DNA from: Phytohabitans suffuscus
GTDB lineage: Bacteria > Actinomycetota > Actinomycetes > Mycobacteriales > Micromonosporaceae
Length of the DNA stretch: 64,000 nt
Direction of reading: 5' to 3'
Assembly: GCF_011764565.1 (NCBI RefSeq)
Contig: NZ_AP022871.1
Coordinates: forward strand, 5,208,320 to 5,272,319
The notes beneath the pieces were generated by a model. It was given only the letters and a program-made list of their open reading frames with translations. It ran no database searches and was not told the DNA's origin. Positions 40,523 to 49,855 of the stretch are shown here, in pieces; position 1 is the first letter of the stretch, and each line of letters opens with the position of its first letter. The position numbers were made by a program, and so were the translations under genes.

Positions 40523-42912
40523 GTGGTCTTTTCCGGCAGCACCGCCAGGGCCAGCCAGCGCTCGGTGAACTCCTCGGCGCTCACCGGCGCGCTCCACAGG
40601 TGACCCTGCCCCACCGTGACGCCCAGTGTGGACAGTACGTCCTGCTGGGTCGGCGTCTCCACGCCCTCGGCCACGACGGTGAGCTTGAGCGCGGTGCTCA
40701 TCGCCACGACCGCGCGGACGATCTCCTCGTCCTCGGCGTCGGTGCCCAGTCCGTCCACGAAGGACCGGTCGATCTTCACGCCGGTCACCGGGTGGCGGCG
40801 CAGGTAGCCCAGCGCGGAGAAGCCGGTGCCGAAGTCGTCGACGACCATCTTCACGCCCAGCCGGCGCAGGTCGAACAGGACCTGGTCGGTGACCGTCGAG
40901 GCGTCGATCATCACGGACTCGGTGATCTCCAGTACGACGCTCGTGTGCGGCACCTCCCAGCGCTCCAGCGCCTCGGAGACCTTGCCCGGCAGCGTGGGGT
41001 CGCGCAGCTGGCGGGGGGAGACGTTGACCGATACCCAGAAGTCCGGGCCGACCAGGTCCTCGGCGCGCCAGGCGGCGACCTGGCGGAGGGTCTCGTCGAG
41101 CACCCAGCGCCCGATGGCCGCGATCAGGCCGCTGTCTTCGGCGATCGGGATGAAGACGGCTGGTGAGATCGGGCCGCGCACCGGGTCGCTCCACCGGATC
41201 AGCGCCTCGGCCCCGACCAGCTCGCCGCTGGTCAGCTCCACGATCGGCTGGAACGCCAGGCGCAGCTGGCCGGTCGCGAGGGACTGCCGCAGCGCCAGCT
41301 CGATCTCGACCCGCTCGCGCACCCGCTCGTGCATCGACGCGTCGAACTCGGTCCACCGGCCCCGGCCGTCGGACTTGGCCCGGTACATCGCGGTGTCCGC
41401 GTCGCGCATCAGGGCCTCGGCGGTCACCGCGGCCACGGCGGGCACCGGCGCCATGCCGGCGGTGGTGCCGACCACGCCGATCGACGGGGTGATCACCACC
41501 TCGGCGCTGATGACCTGTACCGGCGCGCTGAGCCGCTCCATGATCCGCTCGACCAGCGTGACCGTCTCGTCGCGGGTGCCGAGCCGGGCGACCACGAACT
41601 CGTCCCCGCCGACCCGGGCCACCATGGCCGGCTCCGGCACGGTGTCGCGCAGCCGGCGGGCCACCTCGACCAGCAGGTGGTCGCCGGCCTCGTGGCCCCA
41701 CGAGTCGTTCACCAGCTTGAAGCCGTCCAGGTCGAGGAAGAGCACCCAGACGGCCGGCTCGCCGACCGCGCGGGCGGCGCCCGAGGTGCTCGGCGGCGGC
41801 GGGACGGTGGAGAGCAGCCGGCTGATCTCGCGCGCCAGCATGAGCCGGTTGGGCAGGCCGGTCAGCGGGTCGTGGGTGGCCTGGTGCTCGGACTTGAGCT
41901 GGGCGGCCGCGTAGTCCCGTACCGCGGCGACCGCTCGGCCGACCAGCAGCGCCACCATCGCGACGCCGCCCCCGGCCAGCACGAGCCGCTCGGCGCCGCC
42001 CTCGTGGGCGACCAGCGGGATGAGCGCGAACGGCACCAGCATCGCCGGCACGATCACCAGCAGCCGCCGCACCGACCAGGTCTGCACGGGGACCGCCGTC
42101 GCGCGGGTCAGGTCGGCCACCGACGGGTGCAGCGCGGCGGCGCCGATCGCCGTGCAGGAGAGCAGGAACGGTACGTCGATGATCCGCCCGCCGGTGAGGT
42201 GCCCGGCCGCGCCGATGATCGCGTACACGAGGTCGCCGGCGAGCAGCAGCAGGATCCCGGACAGCAGCAGCACGTACGCCGGGCGGCGGCCGGTGGTGGT
42301 GAAGGCGAGGCTGACCAGCAGCAGCACCAGGACCACGTCGAAGAGCGGATACAGTCCAGCCAGGACGGACACGACCGGCGGGCGGCCGTCGATCGACGCG
42401 GCGGGCAGGGCCAGCAGCAGCGTCGTGGCGAGCGCGGCGCCCACGCAGACGATCAGGCCGTCGATGATCGCGTGTCGCTGCAGGCTGCCCCGGGCCACCA
42501 GCAGCCCGACCAGCGACAGGGCCATCAGCAGGTAGCCCGGCACGGTGAACGCGTCGCCGAGCAGCGCCTGCCAGCCGGTCCGCTCGACCGACCAGGGCCG
42601 CAGCAGCGCGCCGACCAGGAACGCCGCGCCGGCGGCACCCAGCAGGTACCACGGGTGCTGCGGCGAGGCGTGGTGCAGGCGGGGAGCGGCGAGCATGGCG
42701 GCGACGGCGGCGAGCGCCATGACGGCGAACGGCACCGCCGCGATCGCCTCGGAGCTCGTGGCGACGTAGAGTACGCTCGCTGCTACGCCAGCGGCGAGGA
42801 AGAGGGCGGACGCGACCCCAGAGGCTCTGCTATCCCTCGGCGGGGCAGGCTCCTCTATCGGTATCGCCCCCTGCCAGCGTGCTGCCCTGGGCTGATCAAC
42901 AACAGCGCACAC
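40498..42912 (-). CDS. Membrane GGDEF-EAL protein (cyclic di-GMP turnover)
   Basis: The 804-residue protein has about eight to nine N-terminal hydrophobic segments (residues 30-330), a GGDEF domain with intact ARVGGDEFVVA near 434, and an EAL domain with VGAEALIRW near 566, DDFGTGFSALGYL, TGVKIDRSFV and VVAEGVETPTQ. Both catalytic sets look complete, so it may make and break cyclic di-GMP. The RxxD inhibitory site expected five residues before GGDEF is absent (the place reads PEPA), so product inhibition of the cyclase is unlikely. The membrane part is a likely sensor. GTG start. Confidence 0.92.
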   Translation of the reverse strand: MCAVVDQPRAARWQGAIPIEEPAPPRDSRASGVASALFLAAGVAASVLYVATSSEAIAAVPFAVMALAAVAAMLAAPRLHHASPQHPWYLLGAAGAAFLVGALLRPWSVERTGWQALLGDAFTVPGYLLMALSLVGLLVARGSLQRHAIIDGLIVCVGAALATTLLLALPAASIDGRPPVVSVLAGLYPLFDVVLVLLLVSLAFTTTGRRPAYVLLLSGILLLLAGDLVYAIIGAAGHLTGGRIIDVPFLLSCTAIGAAALHPSVADLTRATAVPVQTWSVRRLLVIVPAMLVPFALIPLVAHEGGAERLVLAGGGVAMVALLVGRAVAAVRDYAAAQLKSEHQATHDPLTGLPNRLMLAREISRLLSTVPPPPSTSGAARAVGEPAVWVLFLDLDGFKLVNDSWGHEAGDHLLVEVARRLRDTVPEPAMVARVGGDEFVVARLGTRDETVTLVERIMERLSAPVQVISAEVVITPSIGVVGTTAGMAPVPAVAAVTAEALMRDADTAMYRAKSDGRGRWTEFDASMHERVRERVEIELALRQSLATGQLRLAFQPIVELTSGELVGAEALIRWSDPVRGPISPAVFIPIAEDSGLIAAIGRWVLDETLRQVAAWRAEDLVGPDFWVSVNVSPRQLRDPTLPGKVSEALERWEVPHTSVVLEITESVMIDASTVTDQVLFDLRRLGVKMVVDDFGTGFSALGYLRRHPVTGVKIDRSFVDGLGTDAEDEEIVRAVVAMSTALKLTVVAEGVETPTQQDVLSTLGVTVGQGHLWSAPVSAEEFTERWLALAVLPEKTTQDAAGSS

Positions 42913-42962
42913 AGTACCAAGCGAGGGCCGCCGGGCGCCGGGAAACTTTCTCGGACGACCCG

Positions 42963-43487
42963 TCAGTCTCCTGTCATACCGTCGATCCGCTCACGGACGA
43001 GGTCTGCGTGGCCGTTGTGGCGGGCGTACTCCTCGATCATGTGGACGTACACCCACCGAACGCTGATTTCGGCGCCCGTTCGTTCATGCCGGAACGTCTC
43101 GTCCAGCCCGCGGCCGGCGACCGCCGCCTTGGCCAGCTCCACCTCCGCGCGGAACGTCGCGAAGTCGGCCTCGGCGTCCGCGCTGTCCACGCCGTCGAAC
43201 TCGCCGTCCGGGTCGTCGTCGCTGTAGTAGAGGGGCGACAGGCCGGTCTCACCGCCGACCCGGCGCCGGAACCAGCCGCGCTCCACGTCCGCCATGTGCC
43301 GTACCAGCCCCAGAAGGCTCAGCGACGACGGCTCGACACTGCGCCGCCGGAGCTGGTCGGCGGTGAGCCCCTGGCACTTGAGGAGCAGCGTGTCGCGGTG
43401 GTAGTCGAGCCAGCCTTCCAGCATGGCCCGTTCGCCGGCGATGTACGGCTCGTCGCGGCGTTCGATCTCAGGCGCGGTCCACGTCAT
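42963..43487 (-). CDS. DinB/DUF664 family protein
   Basis: The 174-residue four-helix protein has LDYHRDTLLLKCQGLTADQL, VRHMADVERGWFRRR, and WVYVHMIEEYARHNGHADLV. The three histidines (in LVRHM, YVHM and RHNGHAD) form the usual DinB metal site. DUF664 members in actinobacteria are often mycothiol-dependent transferases; that role is inferred from the family. ATG at 43487 is preferred to codons 69 bases upstream, which lack similarity. Confidence 0.85.
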   Translation of the reverse strand: MTWTAPEIERRDEPYIAGERAMLEGWLDYHRDTLLLKCQGLTADQLRRRSVEPSSLSLLGLVRHMADVERGWFRRRVGGETGLSPLYYSDDDPDGEFDGVDSADAEADFATFRAEVELAKAAVAGRGLDETFRHERTGAEISVRWVYVHMIEEYARHNGHADLVRERIDGMTGD

Positions 43488-43612
43488 TCCAGCATTCTGG
43501 CCGAGTCTCACCTGAAGATCCCTCCGCGGTCTCGGCGGATCGCGGTACGGACCCACCCGCCCTTCGGGCGTCGGTCAACGGGTGATCGCGGCCGCGCGGC
43601 CGCGTGTCTGTT

Positions 43613-43674
43613 GTTGATCAGGGACTTTATGGCGGGACACGCCGGCCGACACGTCCACGAAGTCCCTGATCAAC
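43613..43674. repeat. 62-bp palindromic repeat A, copy 3 (reverse orientation)
   Basis: Starts GTTGATCAGGGA and ends TCCCTGATCAAC. Its reverse complement matches copy 2 with about five differences by eye, so it is inserted the other way round. Confidence 0.9.
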
Positions 43675-43744
43675 GCCGCCGGCCGTGCCCGCGGTGGGCG
43701 ACCATCTCGGGCGGGGCGGGTTGCGTGGCGCGGAGGGTGCGGCT

Positions 43745-43771
43745 CCGGGAGGTCTCTAGGAGACCTTCCGG
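43745..43771. repeat. Hairpin E with TAG loop
   Basis: AGGTCTC-TAG-GAGACCT (43750-43766), extended outward by CCGG/CCGG around a G-T pair. The same GAGACCTTCCGG sequence begins at the stop codon of the gene ending at 44848. Confidence 0.75.
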
Positions 43772-44079
43772 AGTCAGGGGTTTGGCCCGCCCGGATCCGG
43801 ATCCCTCGATCGGCGACAGCCCGGACCGTCCGTGGCGAATCGTCGCCCCTCCAGGACTCTGCTGGCGAGTTCGCGGATTGCTGTGACCTGCGGAAACGTG
43901 GCCGGGAGAATCGCTGATACGCGCGTCTCCGCCGCCGGATCGCGCCGCCGTGTCTCTCCAGGGAGCCCTCCGGCTCTGTCCACAATGGCCTGTGCGGCTG
44001 GATGCTTTCTGACGATCTGTCCACTGGCGCGGGGTCCGAGACCACGGCTCGTGGTCCACGCGCACGGGGTTTATCAGTG

Positions 44080-44127
44080 GATCGTGGTACGGATCCGCCC
44101 CTCTGGGGGCAGTTTCATACCACGATC
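44080..44127. repeat. 48-bp hairpin repeat D, copy 1
   Basis: Outer arms GATCGTGGTA/TACCACGATC and an inner GCCCCTCTGGGGGC stem form a two-part hairpin. It is the same length as copy 2. Confidence 0.88.
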
Positions 44128-44475
44128 CGCTGGGATCGTGCCGTCGGTCGCGGATCTGACGGTGACCGGCGACACCGGGCCGAACCCGTCCCAGGATCGG
44201 AGGGGGGTCGGCGCGGTGACCGTTCACCCGGAATCAGCGGGTAAACGACCACCAGACGGACATTCCGGCATGTCGCGGGCCTGCCTCAATTGGCCGGCAG
44301 AGTCCTGGAGAGGCAATTACTCGACACGGACGCCGCGCGACACGATCTAACCCACGCCGATCAAGGAGACACCTCCCGCGACAGCGGCACGCGCCAAGCC
44401 CCTCGCGGGACGAACGGTTCGTCGCGGACGGACCTGGCGACGGGTCCGGCTCGGTGCGACCGTGCGGACCGCGGC

Positions 44476-44528
44476 GGGTGAGGCCGCGGGAGCAACGGTC
44501 CGGACCACCACGGACATCGCGGCAGCTC
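44476..44528. repeat. Single C arm of the nested element
   Basis: This 53-base stretch matches the reverse complement of 9719-9771 with three differences by eye (core CGGTCCGGACCACC). No partner arm is close by. Confidence 0.8.
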
Positions 44529-44643
44529 ACATCCAGATCCGGGGTTGAACGCGGCCGGACCAGCCGGCGCATGGACAGGCCCGCAACCCCAACCCCGGAA
44601 GGTCTCGCGGATGGCCGCCTTCTACGCGCACGCGGTTTCGGCA

Positions 44644-44691
44644 GATCGTGGTACGGAATGGCCCCTATGAGGGCGGTTTCATACCACGATC
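44644..44691. repeat. 48-bp hairpin repeat D, copy 2
   Basis: The outer 10-bp arms are the same as in copy 1 at 44080; the inner stem differs in a few bases but still pairs (GCCCCTATGAGGGC). Confidence 0.88.
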
Positions 44692-44847
44692 TACTCGGAT
44701 CCCGCCGCGATCACGGGAAAGGGGCGGTCGGCACGGTGATCGGTGGCCCGAAATCCGCGTGATATGCCCGGCAACGGCGTGGTTTTGGGTGACCGACCAG
44801 CAGCAGCGGCCTACGCGACACGAAACCACCTCGACCCCGGAAGGTCT

Positions 44848-46236
44848 CTAGTGGTCGCGGTCGATGGCGCGTTCCAGGTGGCGTACGCAGCGCAGCTCGC
44901 CGATGGTCTCGCCGACCGGGCGGTCCAGGTAGGCGTCGTCGAGGTCGGCGAGGCGGGTGTGTGGTCCGAGGTGGCGGATCAGCTCCAGCGACTCGCCGTA
45001 GGGCTCCAGCAGCGGGCGCCCGCCGGTCACGCTGTGGCCGGGCTGGCGGATGCGGTCCAGGTCGGAGCGGTCGAGGAACGGCGCCTCGGCGTCCGCGGTG
45101 ACGAACATCCGCCGGTAGAGGGCGACGTAGTCCTGCTGGCTGGTGCCGCCGACCGCGACCACGCCGGGCAGCAGGCAGCGCACGAGGTAGGCCAGGATGC
45201 GGTCCGCGTACAGGACGCCGGCGCGGAGGGCGGCGGCCGCGGCGGCCGGCTCCATGGGCACCGGCAGGGGCGCGCCGCTGCTCTCGACGGTCCACTGTGC
45301 ACCCGGGCCGGAGCCGGCGAGGACCACCTGGTGCAGGCGGCTTCCCTTGCGCAGCCACAGGAAGTCGGGGGAGGCGTTGTTGACCGCCAGGTTGGTCGGG
45401 TCGGTGACGAGGTGGCGCTTGGCGCGCAGGAACGCGTCCCGCACCGCCGGGTCGAACAGCAGCGCGGACACCGGGCTGGCCGGGTCCTCCAGGTGCAGGG
45501 CCACGCACTCGGAGACGACTTCCTCGTCGATCTGCACCCGGCGTGCCCCGTGGTCGAGGTCGAGGCTGGCCCAGATCTGGTCGTTGGCCATCCGGTACGC
45601 GGTGGGCGCGTCCGGCGCCTTCAGGCCGGTCAGCGGCCCGAGCACCGGGTCGGTGGCGACGTCGTGGCGGGTGCCCTCCAGCGGCTCGAACGCCATCTCC
45701 AGCGGGCCGGGCAGGGCGCAGAACGAGGAGTTCTTGAGCGTGGTCTTGGAGAGCGGGTAGACGGCGAAGAGGCTGCCGCGGCTGCGCAGGAACGTCGGGC
45801 CGAGCACCGGGGCGCGGCGGGCCAGGCAGCTCACGATCGAGCACTGGTTGACCAGCGCCACCCTCGCGCCCGCCTCGCGGCTGGCCACGTGGAAGAGGTA
45901 GTTGTGCAGGAAGGTCTCCGCGTCCAGCAGCAGGTTGGAGTGGTCGGCCTGCTGGATGACCGGTACGCGCAGCAGGTGGTCGCAGGTCGCGTCCACCTCC
46001 GGGTCACCGTGCCGGCGCAGGTACGTCTCCACCGCGCGGGCCAGGCGCAGCCGGTGCGCGTTCGGGTGGGACCGCGGGGCGGGCACCAGTGCGCGCAGGT
46101 AGTCGCGCAGGGGTAGGTCGAGCGCGCGCGCGAGCTGCACGCCCAGCTCGGACCCGCCCGCCACGAGGCGGTGGACCCGGTCCGCGGCGGGGTACGCGGC
46201 GGGCCGGTCGAGCAGGGTCCCCGTGTGGGTGGACAC
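44848..46236 (-). CDS. Uncharacterised 462-residue protein
   Basis: I do not recognise this family. The protein is soluble in appearance, with no signal peptide or membrane segment. Notable conserved-looking stretches are VPVIQQADHSNLLLDAETFL, LVNQCSIVSCLARRAP, FAVYPLSKTTLKNSSFC, and QQDYVALYRRMFVTADA. The early His/Asp/Asn-rich segment might bind a substrate or metal. GTG at 46236 has a GGAGG site. It stands alone, between a repeat cluster and a divergent CBM2 gene. The TAG stop is the first codon of repeat sequence E. A loose echo of BshC in one segment is not enough to name it. Confidence 0.6.
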   Translation of the reverse strand: MSTHTGTLLDRPAAYPAADRVHRLVAGGSELGVQLARALDLPLRDYLRALVPAPRSHPNAHRLRLARAVETYLRRHGDPEVDATCDHLLRVPVIQQADHSNLLLDAETFLHNYLFHVASREAGARVALVNQCSIVSCLARRAPVLGPTFLRSRGSLFAVYPLSKTTLKNSSFCALPGPLEMAFEPLEGTRHDVATDPVLGPLTGLKAPDAPTAYRMANDQIWASLDLDHGARRVQIDEEVVSECVALHLEDPASPVSALLFDPAVRDAFLRAKRHLVTDPTNLAVNNASPDFLWLRKGSRLHQVVLAGSGPGAQWTVESSGAPLPVPMEPAAAAAALRAGVLYADRILAYLVRCLLPGVVAVGGTSQQDYVALYRRMFVTADAEAPFLDRSDLDRIRQPGHSVTGGRPLLEPYGESLELIRHLGPHTRLADLDDAYLDRPVGETIGELRCVRHLERAIDRDH

Positions 46237-46432
46237 TCCATGCCTCCATCAGGTGCGAGATCGTCACCTTCCTGACGGAGACAGAGTGGTTCCGGGTTGG
46301 ATGAACCTCGATCAAACTCCGGTCCAGTTTCTGCGTGGTTTCTGTGAAGAGATTGTGAAGCCCTCCGGACATTGACCAATGTCTGTGAGTAGCGGATCGT
46401 TGACTCATACACATCTATGTATTGGGGAACGG

Positions 46433-46849
46433 ATGCGCCACTTCAGGAGGCTTCTCGCGGCCCTGATCGGGCTGCTCGCGGCGGTCGCCGTCGCCGCGCC
46501 CGCACCGGCCAGGCCGGCGGCCGCCGTCCCGCCGGCGGTCATCCCGCCCGTGCAGTACTGCGACGTGCGGGTCACCGTGCAGGCCCAGTGGGCCAACGGG
46601 TACGTCGTCGCGGTGACCGTGACGAACATCTCCGCCGTACCGGTCACCTGGTACGCCACGCTGACCCTCCAGCCGCCGGGCTACATCGTCCAGGTCTGGA
46701 ACGTGAGCGTGACCACGAGCGGGACCAGCGTGCGGATCTGGCCGCCCTGGAACCCGGTGCTCCTGCCGGGCCAGAGCGTCAGCTTCGGATACACCGGCAG
46801 CGGGCAGCTCGCGCTGCCGACCGTGATCTGTCAGCCGGTCACCGGGTAG
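46433..46849 (+). CDS. Secreted stand-alone CBM2 carbohydrate-binding protein
   Basis: The 138-residue protein has a signal peptide (RHFRRLLAALIGLLAAVAVA, cleavage near PARPAAA) and one domain with CBM2 features: CDVRVTVQAQWANGYVVAVT at its start, an internal Trp in WNVSV, LLPGQSVSFGYTG and a final Cys in PTVICQPVTG that can pair with the first Cys. Aromatic residues WANG, WNVS and WPPW could form the cellulose- or chitin-binding face. No catalytic domain is attached. ATG at 46433 is used. The 3' end overlaps the convergent phosphatase gene by 11 bases. Confidence 0.82.
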   Translation: MRHFRRLLAALIGLLAAVAVAAPAPARPAAAVPPAVIPPVQYCDVRVTVQAQWANGYVVAVTVTNISAVPVTWYATLTLQPPGYIVQVWNVSVTTSGTSVRIWPPWNPVLLPGQSVSFGYTGSGQLALPTVICQPVTG

Positions 46850-48568
46850 CGGCGCGGGCCTTTCGCGGGGCCAGGTCGACCGCGGCGACCTCGCGCAGGT
46901 CGCCGCCGGTAGTCGTGCCCTCGATCAGCACCCGGGCCGACCGGCCCTCGTGCACCAGCGTGCTCACCGCGTTGCCGAAGTAGGGGCCGGCCAGCTTCTT
47001 CCACCGCACCCTGGGCGCGGCGATCCGGGCGGTGCGGGCCAGCGCGCGCGCCGCCGCGGCCGGCCCCCGCCACCAGCCCAGCCGCAGCACCGGCCGCATC
47101 AGCGACTGGAGCTGGTTGTGCACCGGTGAGCAGGTCAGCTGGTGCACGGGCGCGGCGACCGGCCGGTCGCGGAAGGCGGCGCGGGCCACGTACGAGTGGT
47201 GCACGTCGCCGGAGAGCACGCTGATCGACGCGGCGCCGGCCGAGCCGACCTCGGCGAAGAGCGTGGCGAGCGCGTCGAAGGAGCGCTGGAACGCCGCCCA
47301 GTGCTCCAGGTCGAGCGCCCGGCGCTGCCGCTCGGCGAAGGCGGCCACCCGGGGCGGTCCGAGCCGGCGAGGCGCTCGTTCCACGCTTCGAGGTGGTGGA
47401 TGCCGGGCGGCAGCAGCCACGGCAGCGACGAGCCGACCACCAGGTGGTCGAAGTCGCCCCGGGCCTGCTCGGCGAACCAGGCCCACTCGTCCGGCGGCAG
47501 CATCGCCCGGTGGTCGGGGTCGAGCACCCGGCTGCACCTGTTGTCGAGCACCACCACGCGGGTGCGGCCCAGGTCGAGCGCGTAGCTCCACTGGTAGACC
47601 GGCGTCCCGTCGCCCTCCGGGTGCCGCCCGTCGCCGGCGATCCCGGGTACGGCGCTGGGCGGACCGCCGACCGCGGTGCCGAACTCGCGCAGCACCTCGG
47701 TGGCGTCGTCCGCGGCCGCGATCACCTTCTGGTACACCGGGTCGGCGGCGATCTGGTCCGGGGCGAGGTTGCCCAGGTGCTGGTAGACCCAGTAGGAGGC
47801 GAGGCCGCTGGCGATCCGCTCCGGCCACCAGGGCTGCTGGTGCACCTCCCGGCGCCAGGAGGCGGAGGAGTTCCAGTCGTCGATGATCTCGTGGTCGTCG
47901 AAGATCATGACGCTCGGCACCGTCGCGAACAGCCAGCGGATCTCCGGGTCGCGCCACGACTCCAGGTACAGCCGCGTGTACTCCTCGTACGAGACGACCT
48001 GGTCCTCCGGCGCTTGCGGTCGCGCCGCGTGCCCTCGCCGCCGGCGCCGCAGGAAGCGCTTGACCGCCGGCGAGGGGATGTCGGCGTACACCTGGTCGCC
48101 GAGCAGGAGGAGCAGGTCGGGGGCGGTCTCCGCGCCGGTCATCAGGCGCCGGGAGTACGCGTCCAGCGCGTCCGGCGGCAGCCGCCGCGGCGTCGCGTGC
48201 TGGGTGGTCTCCCGGCAGGAGCCGAAGACCAGCCGCACCGGCTGGTCGGTGCCGTCACCCTCGCGGGTGCGGATCACACTCGGCGGGTACGGGCTGCGCG
48301 GGTCGGGCCACACGGAGGCGCCGTCGAGGAGCACCTCGTACGGCGTCGCGCCGCCCGGGGTGAGCCCTTCGACCACCACGATCGCGTAGTGGTGGCCGTA
48401 CGCCCTGAATGTCTGCGCCTCGCCCGCGGCCGGGCCGGCGGACACCCGCACGGTGGCCGGCGCGCTGGTCTCCACCCAGACGGTGGCGCGCGTGCCGACC
48501 ACCCGGCGCAGCACCGGGCCGATGACAAGCTCAGCGGACAAGGCGATGACCTCCGGTCGGGGGAACAC
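46839..48568 (-). CDS. PhoD-like alkaline phosphatase, frameshifted as read
   Basis: About 575 residues once repaired. The N-terminal part has ELVIGPVLRRVVGTRATVWV and VRLVFGSCRETTQHATPRRL. Metal-ligand segments are LLLGDQVYADIPS, IFDDHEIIDDWNSS, and VLSGDVHHSYVA, the last in a different frame. The switch is at the G4 run 47351-47354 (C4 on the gene strand); one added base restores RVAAFAERQRRALDLEHW. It hydrolyses phosphate mono- or diesters in its family; no signal peptide is seen, so location is uncertain. A TTG at 48541 with a GGAGG site is a good alternative start to GTG 48568. Confidence 0.85.
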
Positions 48569-48653
48569 GGAACATCCTCTCTACCCGATATTGCTGTGCG
48601 CCAGCCGTGAGCCTCACGGTGTGCCGCCCCCAGGCATCTGTCAGGATTTCCGC

Positions 48654-49769
48654 ATGGAGTACCTCGTCATCGCGCTCGTCCTGCTGGGCGTGCTCGTGCT
48701 GGCCGGCCTGGGGCTCGTCGTGCCCCGACTGCGCCGCCGGCCCGAGCTGCCCCCACCGCCGGCCCCGCCACCCTCGGTGGAGACCGCGCCGGCCCCGGTG
48801 GAAGTCGAGCCGGAGGCGCCGGTACTTCCCGAGTTGGAGGTTCCCGAGCCGACCGCGGGTCGCCTGGTCCGGCTGCGGGCCCGGCTCTCCCGCTCGCAGA
48901 CCGCCCTGGGCAAGGGCCTGCTCGGCCTGCTGTCGCGGGACCGGCTCGACGACGACGTCTGGGACGAGGTCGAGGAGAGCCTGATCACGGCCGACGTCGG
49001 CGTCGAGGCGACCCAGGAGATCGTCGCGCGGCTCCGCGAGCGCACCCGGGTGCTCGGCACCCGCAGCCCCGAAGAGCTGCGCGGGCTGCTGACCGAGGAG
49101 CTTGTCGAGGCGCTCGACCCGGGCCTGGACCGCGCGCTGAAGCGCGCCGGCCGCCCCACGGTCGTGATGGTGGTCGGGGTCAACGGCTCCGGCAAGACCA
49201 CCACCTGCGGAAAGATCGCCCGGGTGCTGGTGGCCGACGGGCGTTCGGTGCTGCTGGGCGCGGCCGACACGTTCCGCGCCGCGGCCGCCGACCAGCTGGC
49301 CACCTGGGCCTCGCGGGTCGGCGCCGAGGTGGTACGCGGCCCGGAGGGTGCCGACCCGGCGAGCGTGGCGTTCGACGCGGTGCGCCGGGGGATCGAGATC
49401 GAGATCGACACGGTGCTCGTCGACACCGCCGGCCGCCTGCAGAACAAGGTCGGCCTGATGGACGAGCTCGGCAAGGTCAAGCGGGTGGTGGAGAAGCAGC
49501 GGCAGGTCGACGAGACGCTGCTCGTGCTCGACGCCACCACCGGGCAGAACGGCCTGGAGCAGGCCCGGGTCTTCACCGAGGTGGTGGATGTCACGGGCGT
49601 CGTGCTGACGAAGCTGGACGGCACCGCCAAGGGCGGCATCGTCATCGCCGTGCAGCGCAAGCTGGGCATTCCCGTAAAGCTCGTCGGTCTGGGCGAGGGT
49701 CCGGACGACCTCGCGCCCTTCGAGCCCAAGCCCTTCGTCGAAGCGCTCCTCGGCGGAGACGAAGCGTGA
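48654..49769 (+). CDS. ftsY: Signal recognition particle receptor FtsY
   Basis: FtsY is the membrane receptor for SRP-ribosome complexes and pairs its GTPase with Ffh. The 371-residue protein has an N-terminal membrane helix (YLVIALVLLGVLVLAGLGLV), a Pro/Glu-rich acidic linker, and the NG domain. GTPase motifs are GVNGSGKTTT (near 174), DTFRAAAADQL, DTAGRLQNK (near 256) and TKLDGTAKGG (near 319). ATG at 48654 follows AGGA. ffh, its partner, lies at 63741 in this window, separated by accessory genes. Confidence 0.96.
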   Translation: MEYLVIALVLLGVLVLAGLGLVVPRLRRRPELPPPPAPPPSVETAPAPVEVEPEAPVLPELEVPEPTAGRLVRLRARLSRSQTALGKGLLGLLSRDRLDDDVWDEVEESLITADVGVEATQEIVARLRERTRVLGTRSPEELRGLLTEELVEALDPGLDRALKRAGRPTVVMVVGVNGSGKTTTCGKIARVLVADGRSVLLGAADTFRAAAADQLATWASRVGAEVVRGPEGADPASVAFDAVRRGIEIEIDTVLVDTAGRLQNKVGLMDELGKVKRVVEKQRQVDETLLVLDATTGQNGLEQARVFTEVVDVTGVVLTKLDGTAKGGIVIAVQRKLGIPVKLVGLGEGPDDLAPFEPKPFVEALLGGDEA

Positions 49770-49855
49770 AGCTCAGTGTGGACGCCTCATTCGACAGGGA
49801 CGCGTAACCTCGGGTGACTTACCACGAACAGGCGCCGCGCCTCGGGAGACCATAC

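Larger units (their letters stand above)
43488..44847. other. Repeat-rich non-coding region between dinB and unknown gene
   Basis: About 1.36 kb with no credible gene; open frames here run through palindromes on both strands. It holds palindrome A in reverse orientation (43613-43674), a hairpin with a TAG loop (43745-43771), two 48-bp hairpins (44080-44127 and 44644-44691), one C arm (44476-44528), and copies of CCGGAAGGTCTC near 44594 and 44837. It looks like a graveyard of small hairpin elements. Confidence 0.7.

Noticed and set aside
44080..44127. Repeat D as an ordinary terminator
   Set aside because: No gene ends next to it and there is no T tract. The recurrence of the same 48-bp unit suits a repeat family better.
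43575..44227. Open frames inside the repeat cluster
   Set aside because: They run through palindromes and are open on both strands; no domain, no good ribosome site.
44848..46236. BshC-like cysteine ligase
   Set aside because: One short segment (VIQQADHSNLLL) resembles the start of BshC motifs, but other conserved parts and length do not fit, and Micromonosporaceae use mycothiol.
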